Source: Actibacterium mucosum KCTC 23349
GTDB taxonomy: Bacteria; Pseudomonadota; Alphaproteobacteria; Rhodobacterales; Rhodobacteraceae
Reading direction: 5' to 3'
NCBI RefSeq assembly: GCF_000647975.1
Contig: NZ_JFKE01000005.1
Location: forward strand, 345,938 to 409,937
DNA length: 64,000 nt
Below the pieces are notes generated by a model that had not been told where the DNA came from, made no database searches, and saw only the letters and a program-made list of their open reading frames with translations. A program made the translations under genes and the position numbers. Shown piece after piece: positions 55,973 through 63,577 of this stretch. Positions within the stretch are counted from its first letter, which is position 1; each line of letters opens with the position of its first letter.

Positions 55973-56161
55973 CCAGCCGGTTAACAGCGTCCCTGCATGG
56001 CCCGAAAGACCGCGGGATGGCGAACGAACGCGGGTGACCGGGCGCTTTATGGCGGCCACATACCTTCAACAGAAACGTCGCGCGCGCCGCATGCAAAATC
56101 GCCAGCCCTTTGGGGCGGTCTGGCGATCAGCCGGGCGCCTTCGGCGCTGTTAACCGGCTGG
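55973..56161. repeat. 17-bp perfect inverted repeat enclosing the whole SRAP/SDR spacer
   Basis: CCAGCCGGTTAACAGCG (55973-55989) recurs inverted as CGCTGTTAACCGGCTGG (56145-56161), 189 bases outer to outer, starting 5 bases after the SRAP stop and ending right at the SDR stop. Between the arms lies a second hairpin (56098-56127). No ORF inside. Could be a small terminal-inverted-repeat element or a long-range stem. Confidence 0.6.
56098..56127 (-). terminator. Hairpin terminator after the second SDR gene
   Basis: On the minus strand ATCGCCAG pairs with CTGGCGAT around a 14-base loop, followed by TTTT. It lies 35 bases after the stop of the SDR gene and may end the Rieske operon transcript. 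The T-run is short. Confidence 0.5.
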
Positions 56162-56971
56162 TCAGAGTGACAGCGGCGCGGGTGCCTCGGGGATCGCGTC
56201 TGAGCTGCCCCAGATCGTCTGATCAAAATTCACCACCGACCCGGTCATCATGCCGCTGTCATCGCTGGCCAGAAAAATCACCGCCTTGGCCACCTCTTCG
56301 GGTTGCAGCAACCGGCCAAAGGGCAGGGCGGCGGCGCGTTCGGCGAACCATTCCGGCCCGTGACCCTGCGCGGCATGCAGGTCTTTTTCCTGATCGCTTT
56401 CCATCCAGCCGATATTCAGCGCGTTCACCCGGATGCGGTTGCGGCTGGCCGAATAGGCGATGTTGCGCGTCAGCGTCGCCAGCGCCCCCTTGGACGCCGC
56501 ATAAGGCGTCAGGAACGACTGCCCCGACAGCCCCGACATCGAGCCGATATTCACAATCGCCCCCTCGGTGCCCTCGCGCAGCATCAGCTTTACCGCCTCT
56601 TGCATCATGAAAAACGGGCCTTTGACGTTGATCGCAAAGATCTCGTCAAACAGCTCGGGCGAGGTGGTCAGGATATCGCCCCGCGCCGTGGTCGCGCCCG
56701 CGTTCACAAGCACGTCGCAGCGGCCAAAGGCCTGATCGGCGGCGGCGAAAACGCCGGCGCAATCCTCGGGGTTAGACAGATCGGCGCGCTGGAACACCAC
56801 CTTCACGCCGGTCTCGGCCGTGATGGCCTCGGCCACCGCCGCGCCCTTAGTTTCGTTGCGCCCGCAGGTCACCAGACCCGCCGCGCCCTCGGCCGCCATG
56901 GCCCGGGCACATGCTGCGCCCAAACCTTGTGTTCCACCGGTGACCACGGCCACTTTGCCTTGCATCCGCAT
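56162..56971 (-). CDS. Short-chain dehydrogenase/reductase downstream of the Rieske operon
   Basis: 269 residues, classical SDR: VTGGTQGLGAACARAM, LVNAGATTARGD, catalytic YAASK in TPYAASKGALATLTRN, and GSVVNFDQTIWG at the end. Preceding GGGAGG points to ATG 56971 as the start. It follows the ThDP-Rieske gene by 60 bases on the same strand and is the seventh and last candidate gene of that operon. Substrate unknown; it could reduce or oxidise a product of the ThDP enzyme. Confidence 0.88.
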   Translation of the reverse strand: MRMQGKVAVVTGGTQGLGAACARAMAAEGAAGLVTCGRNETKGAAVAEAITAETGVKVVFQRADLSNPEDCAGVFAAADQAFGRCDVLVNAGATTARGDILTTSPELFDEIFAINVKGPFFMMQEAVKLMLREGTEGAIVNIGSMSGLSGQSFLTPYAASKGALATLTRNIAYSASRNRIRVNALNIGWMESDQEKDLHAAQGHGPEWFAERAAALPFGRLLQPEEVAKAVIFLASDDSGMMTGSVVNFDQTIWGSSDAIPEAPAPLSL

Positions 56972-57031
56972 CGGCTGCCCTCCCATAAGTTGCGGCGCAG
57001 TCTAGCGGCTCTAGATCATATGTAAAGCGAT

Positions 57032-59002
57032 CTAGACCAGCTCGGCATCGGTCATGAATTCCACCAAAGCGGGGCCATTATGGGCCAGTGCTTGCGTGAT
57101 CGCCGCGTCGATATCGTCCGCCCCGGTCACCTTGTGGCCATGCCCGCCGCACAGTCGTGCAAAGGCCGCGAAAGACGGGTTCACCAGCGAGGTCTCCCAC
57201 ACCGGCCATTCGCCCGATCGTTGCTCTTTGGAGATCTTCCCAAGCTCGCCGTTATGCAGCAGGATATGGGTGATATCCATGCCGTATTTCACCGCCGTGG
57301 TGAACTCCATCGGGTATTGCCCGAAGCCGCCATCGCCCGAGATCGAAATCACCTTGCGCCCTTTAAACGCGTCCTTGTCCTGCGTCGCGGCCCAGGCGCC
57401 CATCGCGGCGGGAAAGCCGTATCCGATAGAGCCCAGATAGCCCGACATCAGCACCCGCTGGTGGCCCTTGGTTTCCAGATACCGGCCAAAGCTGTAGGTG
57501 TTGTTGCCCACATCCACGGCGAAAATTGCATCCTCGGGCGCGATCTGGCCCAGCGCCTCGAATATCGCAAAGGAATGCAGGCCGCTGCCGGTTTCGGCCA
57601 GCCGCGCCGCCTTTTCGGCCCGCCAGATCGCCCACCGCTCGGCGTTTTCGGCCACCAGATCGGGCGCGCCTGCGGGTTTTGACACCGCCGGAAGAACCGC
57701 ATCGCAAAACGCACCGATCTCGCCCCAGACCGGCAGCTTTACACCGTGGAACTTGCCCAGCTGCATCCGGTCGTAATCAACCTGAATGATGTTTTCCTTG
57801 CGCGCGATCCCGGTGTGGTTCGAAAAGCTCGCCCCCAGCGCCAGCAACACGTCAGCCTCGTTCATGAACCAGCTGGCAATCGGCGTGCCCGACCGGCCCA
57901 GAACACCCGCGCCCAGCGGGTGATCGTCGGGCATCAACCCCTTGGCCTTAAACGTGGTCACCACCGGTGCGCCGATCTTTTCAGCCAGCGCCTTGACCGC
58001 ATCCATCGCGTGCACGGCGCCGTGGCCCACCACGATCATCGGGCGCTCGGCGGCGCTCAGCATCTCTGCTGCCTGCGCGATCTCGGCTGCGCCCGGCCGC
58101 ACGGTTGCCGCCGCCACGCGCCCCTCGGGCAGGGCCGCGGGTTGCTCAGACGGCAATGTCTGCACGTCATCGGGAAAGATCAGATGCGCCACGTCCTGAT
58201 GGATCAGCGCGTTTTTCATCGCCAGGCTGGTCAGCTCGGCATGGTTCGAACTGCTCAGCACCGGCTGCGAAAAGGCCGACACCGCCTGAAACGCCGATTT
58301 CAGGTCAATGTCCTGAAACGCGCCGGGGCCGAACACCTGCGTCTGCACCTGCCCGGTCAGCGCCAGCACCGGCGCGCGGTCCACCTTGGCGTCCCACATA
58401 CCGGTCAGCAGGTTGGTTGCACCCGGCCCCGCGATGGTCAGCGCGGCGGCCGGTTCCCCCGTCAGCTTGCCATAGGCCGAGATCGCGAAGGCCGCCGCCC
58501 CCTCGTGCCGGATGCCGTAATATTTCAGCTTGCCGTCACCCACCGCCAACCGGATCGATTCCGCCAACCCAAGGTTGGAATGCCCCACCATGCCAAAGAC
58601 CGATTGCAGGCCCCAATTGGTCATGGTGTCCACCATCACATCGGTCACGGTGCGGGTCCGCGGCGGCTCGGGCTCCAGCCCCACAAAGATCTCGCCATCG
58701 CGGATCTCAACGTCGAACAGCTTCTGCCCGGTATCCTCGTGCCCACCCGGAGGGGCACCGGTCAGCGGGTCAAAATCCCAGCCATGCCAGGGGCAGCGGA
58801 TCCAGCATTTGTCGTCCACGCCTTTCTCGATGCTGCCCTCGCCCAGAGGGCCCTTTTGGTGCGGGCAGTGATTGTCCATCGCCGCCCATTGGCCATCAAA
58901 ATGCACAAGGCAGATCGACGTGGTGCGCGCGGTGACGGTTTTCACCCGCCCCTCGGGCAGATCGTCCACATGGCCGACGGAAATCCAGTCCAGATCGCTC
59001 AT
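57032..59002 (-). CDS. Rieske domain fused to a pyruvate-oxidase-like ThDP enzyme
   Basis: 656 residues. Residues 1-110 form a Rieske ferredoxin domain with cluster ligands C46/H48 (CPHQKG) and C70/H73 (CPWHGWDFD). From about 118 a full ThDP enzyme follows: catalytic Glu E167 in YGIRHEGAAAFA, FGPGAFQDIDLKSAF, a central domain, and the cofactor motif GDG(556-558) to N584 (GDGGFGQYPMEF ... HNGELG). Overall it is closest to pyruvate:quinone oxidoreductase/acetolactate synthase-type enzymes. The [2Fe-2S] domain would give it a direct electron exit. Overlaps the preceding small membrane gene by ATGA. Confidence 0.88.
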   Translation of the reverse strand: MSDLDWISVGHVDDLPEGRVKTVTARTTSICLVHFDGQWAAMDNHCPHQKGPLGEGSIEKGVDDKCWIRCPWHGWDFDPLTGAPPGGHEDTGQKLFDVEIRDGEIFVGLEPEPPRTRTVTDVMVDTMTNWGLQSVFGMVGHSNLGLAESIRLAVGDGKLKYYGIRHEGAAAFAISAYGKLTGEPAAALTIAGPGATNLLTGMWDAKVDRAPVLALTGQVQTQVFGPGAFQDIDLKSAFQAVSAFSQPVLSSSNHAELTSLAMKNALIHQDVAHLIFPDDVQTLPSEQPAALPEGRVAAATVRPGAAEIAQAAEMLSAAERPMIVVGHGAVHAMDAVKALAEKIGAPVVTTFKAKGLMPDDHPLGAGVLGRSGTPIASWFMNEADVLLALGASFSNHTGIARKENIIQVDYDRMQLGKFHGVKLPVWGEIGAFCDAVLPAVSKPAGAPDLVAENAERWAIWRAEKAARLAETGSGLHSFAIFEALGQIAPEDAIFAVDVGNNTYSFGRYLETKGHQRVLMSGYLGSIGYGFPAAMGAWAATQDKDAFKGRKVISISGDGGFGQYPMEFTTAVKYGMDITHILLHNGELGKISKEQRSGEWPVWETSLVNPSFAAFARLCGGHGHKVTGADDIDAAITQALAHNGPALVEFMTDAELV

Positions 59003-59286
59003 TCCGCGTCCTCCTCGGTATGCGGTTCGGCTGGGAACAGCCGGTCAAACAGCTTTTGCACCCATGTCAAAATCAAAAACCCCGCCACGACCCAGATGAT
59101 CAGGTCAAACGGGCGGAAATCGGTGCCGCGCAGCCAGCGCGCGATCAGGTCGCCCTGCGGGCGCAATTCCTGAATGCCAAACAGCCCCTCGCGCCCCCAC
59201 AAGGCAAACCCCCAGAACCGCGAGACATAGATCAACGCCGCCCCGATCAGCGCCACCAGCGCCAGTTTCAGCACATGCCCGATCAT
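58999..59286 (-). CDS. Small two-helix membrane protein of the Rieske operon
   Basis: 95 residues with two hydrophobic helices (about 4-22 and 60-78) joined by a polar loop, and an acidic C terminus (PAEPHTEEDAE). No family recognised. ATGA overlaps at both ends, with the four-cysteine protein gene upstream and the ThDP-Rieske gene downstream, mean near-equal expression; it is probably a subunit anchoring the complex. Confidence 0.75.
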   Translation of the reverse strand: MIGHVLKLALVALIGAALIYVSRFWGFALWGREGLFGIQELRPQGDLIARWLRGTDFRPFDLIIWVVAGFLILTWVQKLFDRLFPAEPHTEEDAE

Positions 59287-60041
59287 TGCATCAGCTCCAT
59301 TGTGTCGCCATCCATCCGCAGGATCAGCAGATCGCCACGCCGCTCCAGATCGCCCTCCAGCTGCACGAAGGCGCCAACAAGGTCATAGGCGCGGTCGGGC
59401 AGGCGGGTGCCATCGGGGCCCGCGACCATCAGGAATTCGCTGCCCTCCACCGGCTGACTGCTGACAAAAACCGGGGGGATGTCGCCGATCAGGCAGAGGT
59501 TCGCGCAAGCCTTATGCGCCAACCCGCGCCCGGGCCGCATCGCGCCTGCCAGGCATTTGCCATCGCAGATCTCACCGGCCAGCTTCCAGCGGCCCAGAGG
59601 TTCCGGCGCGGGCAGGTCGGGCGCGGGGCCATCGACCTTTTTCAGCCCGCGATTGCCGCCAGCCACCTGCATCATGTCCAGCTCACCACGTTTCAGGATC
59701 ACCCCGGTCAGTGCCACAAGGTCACCGGCCATCGGCTGCACCCGCGTGCGGATCGTCGATTTGCCTTGCCCTGTCAGCATCAGCGTATGCCCGGCCGGGA
59801 TACGTTCGTTGCCCTCGGTCACCCGCAGGATCGGATAGGGCACAAACTCGATCACGCCGGTCACCGTCTGCTGGCGCCAGTCGAAGCGAAACGCGCCATT
59901 GCCCGGATCATCCTGCGTGGCGCCGATGGTGATGCCGACAAAGGCCATGAACACCACCAACGACACGGTCAGGCTGATCAGAAAGGCGCGCAGCCCCTCG
60001 GGGATCGGCAGATAGCCCACGAAAAACGGTTTCTTGTCCAT
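59283..60041 (-). CDS. Membrane-anchored protein with a four-cysteine motif
   Basis: 252 residues. One N-terminal helix (about 18-40) leaves the rest outside the cytoplasm if the positive-inside rule holds. Residues 156-192 contain C159-x3-C163 and C179-x3-C183 with H176 between (GEICDGKCLAG, HKACANLC), then IGDIPPVFV. This could bind a metal, heme or cluster or form disulfides. No assigned family. It sits one base after the cytochrome-Rieske gene and overlaps the two-helix gene by ATGA. Confidence 0.78.
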   Translation of the reverse strand: MDKKPFFVGYLPIPEGLRAFLISLTVSLVVFMAFVGITIGATQDDPGNGAFRFDWRQQTVTGVIEFVPYPILRVTEGNERIPAGHTLMLTGQGKSTIRTRVQPMAGDLVALTGVILKRGELDMMQVAGGNRGLKKVDGPAPDLPAPEPLGRWKLAGEICDGKCLAGAMRPGRGLAHKACANLCLIGDIPPVFVSSQPVEGSEFLMVAGPDGTRLPDRAYDLVGAFVQLEGDLERRGDLLILRMDGDTMELMQ

Positions 60042-60042
60042 T

Positions 60043-61092
60043 TCACACGCCCTCTGGGTTGACAGGGTCCACCGGGGTGCCCGGCGGGTTGGCCTTTGGG
60101 TCCACCAGAACCACGCCGTCTTTCACGGTCAGGTTGTAGGTGGGGATCTTCTCGGTAAACGGTGCCGGGCTGCGCCCGGTGCGCACGTCGTATTGGAACC
60201 CGTGCCACGGGCAGGTCACGAAACAGGCCACCACGCGGCCCTCGCCCAGCGGGCCGTTCTGATGCGCGCAGGCGTTTGAGATTGCCGATAGCAACCCATC
60301 CTGTTTGAACACCGCCACCCGTTCGCCATCACCCAGTTGGGCGATCTTGGCAAAGCCCTCCTCGATCTCGTCGGCGCGGCACACCGCCACCCAGTCACCA
60401 TGTGCATCGGCCACCGGATCGGCGTCGCGGCTCTCTTTGAACGCCGCCAACAGGTGCAGCCCCGCCACAACCCCCGCCGACGCCAGAAAGATCGCGGTGA
60501 ACGTATGGTTGCGCTGATCCTGCAAAATGCCCCAACTGACATGCGCCACAACGCTGACATAGGCCGCATAGATCAGGTAATGCAGGCGTTTCCACACCGG
60601 CGCGGTTAGGAATTTCAGCCAGAAATCATGGCTGGTCGTGGCCAGGATCAACAGGCAGATCAGCGCGAAAACCCCAAAGATTTCAAACGGAAAGCCCGCG
60701 ATTTGGCCGTAAGAGGTATTGGCGAACAGCAACGCCTCGTACTTGTTCGATTTTGAGAAGGCAAAATACCAGTCGATGATGTATCCCGCATGGGTCACTG
60801 CCACAAACGCGGTCAGCACACCAAAATGCCGCCGGTTATAGACCAGCGGCAAAAACCGCCGGTCCAGCCGGGCAAGGGGCCCTGAGGCCAGGATGATCGA
60901 CAGCATCACAAAGGCACAGGCGCCAAAGGCGCGGGCGTTGTGGACCTGCGGGTTGATCGGGCGCTCGTGGCTCAACAGGCCCGGCGCGATATGGATGAAC
61001 AACCACAAAAACGCCGCCACACCGGCCAGCATCGCGGCATCATAATACCATTTGAACCGGTTCCACTGGACGGGGATGTATTTGACAGACAT
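60043..61092 (-). CDS. Ferric-reductase-like membrane cytochrome with C-terminal Rieske domain
   Basis: 349 residues. Six hydrophobic helices between about 17 and 217 match the ferric-reductase-like transmembrane domain; His101, His171 and His184 in helices are candidate heme ligands. A Rieske domain follows from about 233, ligands C275/H277 (CAHQNG) and C294/H297 (CPWHGFQYD). With the N terminus inside, six helices put the Rieske domain in the cytoplasm. It would pass electrons between the membrane heme/quinone and soluble partners. No NAD(P)/FAD domain as in NADPH oxidase. Confidence 0.86.
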   Translation of the reverse strand: MSVKYIPVQWNRFKWYYDAAMLAGVAAFLWLFIHIAPGLLSHERPINPQVHNARAFGACAFVMLSIILASGPLARLDRRFLPLVYNRRHFGVLTAFVAVTHAGYIIDWYFAFSKSNKYEALLFANTSYGQIAGFPFEIFGVFALICLLILATTSHDFWLKFLTAPVWKRLHYLIYAAYVSVVAHVSWGILQDQRNHTFTAIFLASAGVVAGLHLLAAFKESRDADPVADAHGDWVAVCRADEIEEGFAKIAQLGDGERVAVFKQDGLLSAISNACAHQNGPLGEGRVVACFVTCPWHGFQYDVRTGRSPAPFTEKIPTYNLTVKDGVVLVDPKANPPGTPVDPVNPEGV

Positions 61093-61095
61093 GGC

Positions 61096-61464
61096 TTATT
61101 CCCCCGGTCCGCTGATCTGTTGCGGCACAAAATCCGCGGGCCATTGCGGCCGGTTGATCAGGCCCAGAACCACAGCCGCCAGGATGCCCGCCGCCATCAG
61201 CACCGCCACCGTTTTATGCGTGGCGCGCGGCGGCACGTATCGCGCCTGCTCGTCGCCCGCGCCGGTTTCGATCCGCAGCCAGCGCCACAGAACCAGCGGC
61301 CAGATCAGCATGACACCCGGCAACAGCAGCGGGCGGAACACATAGGCCCCGCGCGCGTCCTCGTCGATGCGGTCGATCCCGATGGTCAGGAACACCGCCG
61401 CCACGCCCGCGCCGATGGTCAGCCACCAGCGCACCCCGGCAAAAAGCAACTCGGCCGTGTTCAT
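61096..61464 (-). CDS. Three-helix membrane protein of the Rieske operon
   Basis: 122 residues with helices at about 11-29, 43-62 and 85-104. No family recognised. ATG 61464 overlaps the stop of the glutamate-synthase-like gene by ATGA and the gene ends three bases before the cytochrome gene, so it is embedded in the operon. Probably a membrane partner of the cytochrome. Confidence 0.75.
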   Translation of the reverse strand: MNTAELLFAGVRWWLTIGAGVAAVFLTIGIDRIDEDARGAYVFRPLLLPGVMLIWPLVLWRWLRIETGAGDEQARYVPPRATHKTVAVLMAAGILAAVVLGLINRPQWPADFVPQQISGPGE

Positions 61465-63071
61465 GCCAGCCCCCCATAGGCCACACCCGACAGGTCCGCC
61501 ATTTCCCGTTTCCACGTGGTCAGGTCGGCGGCGTTGAATTTTGACAGGTGATCATGCCCGCAGGCCCGCGCCATCACCTGCATCAGCTCGGTCGAGGCGT
61601 CGAAGAAATTCGCCAGCTGGCGCGCCGATTTTTCCACCTGCAGCCGGTTGACCAGATGCGGTTTCTGCGTGGCAATGCCCACGGGGCAATTGTTGGTGTG
61701 GCAGGCCCGCATGGCAAGGCACCCGATGGCCTGCATGGCCGAGTTCGACACCGCCACCGCATCCGCGCCCAGCGCCATCGCCTTGATGAAATCGGCAGGT
61801 TGCCGCAGTCCGCCGGTGATGATCAGGGTCACGTCGCCGCGCCCCAGCGTGTCCAGATGCCGCCGGGCGCGCGCCAGTGCCGGGATGGTTGGCACGCTGA
61901 TATTGTCGCGAAACAGCGCCGGCGCCGCGCCGGTGCCGCCGCCGCGCCCATCCAGGATGATGTAATCCACCCCCACCTCCAACGCCGCGTCAATATCGGC
62001 CTCGATATGCTGCGCGCTCAGCTTATAGCCGATGGGGATGCCGCCGGTGCGGTCGCGCACCTCATCGGCAAATTCGCGGATCTGCGCGGGGCTGTCCCAT
62101 TCGGGGAATCGCGGCGGCGAGATGGCGGATTGCCCTTCCTCCAGCCCCCGCACCTCGGCGATCTTGCCCTTCACCTTGGCGCCCGGCAGATGCCCGCCCG
62201 TGCCGGTTTTGGCGCCTTGTCCGCCTTTGAAATGAAAGGCCTGCACCTTGTCCAGCGCCTCCCAGCTGAACCCGAACCGCGCACTGGCCAGCTCGTAAAA
62301 ATACCGCGAATTGGCCGCCTGCTCCTCGGGCAGCATGCCGCCTTCGCCCGAACAGATGCCGGTGCCCGACAATTCCGCCCCCCGCGCCATAGCCAGCTTG
62401 GCCGGTTCCGAAAGCGCGCCAAACGACATGTCGGACACAAAAAGCGGGATTTTCAGCCGCAAGGGTTTCTGCGCATTGGGGCCAATCACCACCTCGGTGC
62501 CCACCTCGGCCTCTTCCAGCAGCGGCGCGCGCTGCAACTGGGCGGTCAGGATCTGGATATCGTCCCAATCCGGCAGCTCGCGCCGGGGCACGCCCATGCT
62601 TTCCATCGTGCCGTGATGGCCGGTGTTCTTCAGCCCCGATTTGGCATAGCGGTGGATCACCCCGGTATAAGGCTCTTCCTCGGTGCCGTGGCTGGTATCG
62701 GCGTAAAGGCCCAGATAGGCGTCGCGGTTAAAGGGCTGCGGGTTGGCCTTGCCCCAGGCGTTGATCTCGTCAGCATCTACGCAGACATCATCGCCCTCAA
62801 TCCAGCTTTTGAACTTCGGCAGAACCTCGGCATTGTTATATTCCGACACGCCCGAATCCAGCCGGTAATCCCACCAATGCAGCCCACAGATCAGGTTGTC
62901 GCCGCGCACGAACCCGTCCGACATCAACGCCCCGCGATGCAGGCAGCGCCCGTAAAAGACCGAGATCTCGTCATCGAACCGCACAACCACCAGGTCGACC
63001 TCGCCCACCAGGGCGTATTCGGGTGTGCGGTCGGCCAAAGCGCTGAGCTTGATGATGGGTGTTGTTTGCAT
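61461..63071 (-). CDS. Rieske domain fused to a glutamate-synthase-type FMN domain
   Basis: 536 residues. Residues 1-100 are a Rieske domain with C43/H45 (CLHRGALMSDG) and C62/H65 (CGLHWWDYR). From about 150 on is the FMN/[3Fe-4S] domain of glutamate synthase: SDMSFGALSEPAKLAMA, SGEGGMLPEE, FKGGQGAKTGTGGHLPG, ILDGRGGGTGAAP, and cluster cysteines C451, C457 and C462 in CLAMRACHTNNC. The glutaminase domain and the small GltD subunit are absent. So it is a relative of archaeal-type GltB with a Rieske domain replacing the usual electron donor. First gene of the operon. Confidence 0.88.
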   Translation of the reverse strand: MQTTPIIKLSALADRTPEYALVGEVDLVVVRFDDEISVFYGRCLHRGALMSDGFVRGDNLICGLHWWDYRLDSGVSEYNNAEVLPKFKSWIEGDDVCVDADEINAWGKANPQPFNRDAYLGLYADTSHGTEEEPYTGVIHRYAKSGLKNTGHHGTMESMGVPRRELPDWDDIQILTAQLQRAPLLEEAEVGTEVVIGPNAQKPLRLKIPLFVSDMSFGALSEPAKLAMARGAELSGTGICSGEGGMLPEEQAANSRYFYELASARFGFSWEALDKVQAFHFKGGQGAKTGTGGHLPGAKVKGKIAEVRGLEEGQSAISPPRFPEWDSPAQIREFADEVRDRTGGIPIGYKLSAQHIEADIDAALEVGVDYIILDGRGGGTGAAPALFRDNISVPTIPALARARRHLDTLGRGDVTLIITGGLRQPADFIKAMALGADAVAVSNSAMQAIGCLAMRACHTNNCPVGIATQKPHLVNRLQVEKSARQLANFFDASTELMQVMARACGHDHLSKFNAADLTTWKREMADLSGVAYGGLA

Positions 63072-63208
63072 GTGGTCCCCCGTAGCTGGGCCGGTTTTCG
63101 GCTGGCTTTGGACCCACCTTAGGGGCAGAATGTTGCATCCGCCAAATCACAGATTTCTAAATCGGCCCACGGGCTTGTCAGCAATTGAAACAATTATGCG
63201 CCGTGGCT

Positions 63209-63577
63209 TCAGCGCAGGTGATACCGCAGCGCCGCCGTGATCAGCAGACGCAGCTTGTCGGGCTGGATGTCACCGGGGGTGTCAAACAGCACCGCGCGGT
63301 TGCCGTCATACCGGAATTCATCGGGGAAAAGCGCTTGGAAATCGCTGATCACGCTGGTGGCGCAATGGGCATAGATGGCAAAACCGCCCTCTTTGGGTTG
63401 GCCCAGCCGCAGCGGCGTGCCGGTGCGGGGGCGGGTGGGGGCAAAGCTTGGCTGCCCCCATTTCGTCGTTTCCTCGATCGCGCCAACCTCGGGCATTTCG
63501 GCCGCGGTTGACAGGATCAGGGCGCGCAGTTGGTCCAACCCCGCCTGCGCGCCGGTGGTCACGCGTTTGATCCCCAT
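63209..63577 (-). CDS. DUF1801 family protein
   Basis: 122 residues. EETTKWGQPSFAP, GFAIYAHCATSVISDFQALFPDEFRYDGNRAV and the C-terminal LRLLITAALRYH are the DUF1801 pattern (YdhG-like fold); function unknown. The start overlaps the end of gnd by 19 bases. Followed by a 137-base spacer before the Rieske operon in which an AATTG-AAA-CAATT dyad (63183-63195) is the only notable sequence. Confidence 0.83.
   Translation of the reverse strand: MGIKRVTTGAQAGLDQLRALILSTAAEMPEVGAIEETTKWGQPSFAPTRPRTGTPLRLGQPKEGGFAIYAHCATSVISDFQALFPDEFRYDGNRAVLFDTPGDIQPDKLRLLITAALRYHLR

Noticed and set aside
55973..56161. Integron attC site reading of the inverted repeat
   Set aside because: GTTAACC does not meet the GTTRRRY core and no integrase or cassette layout is present.
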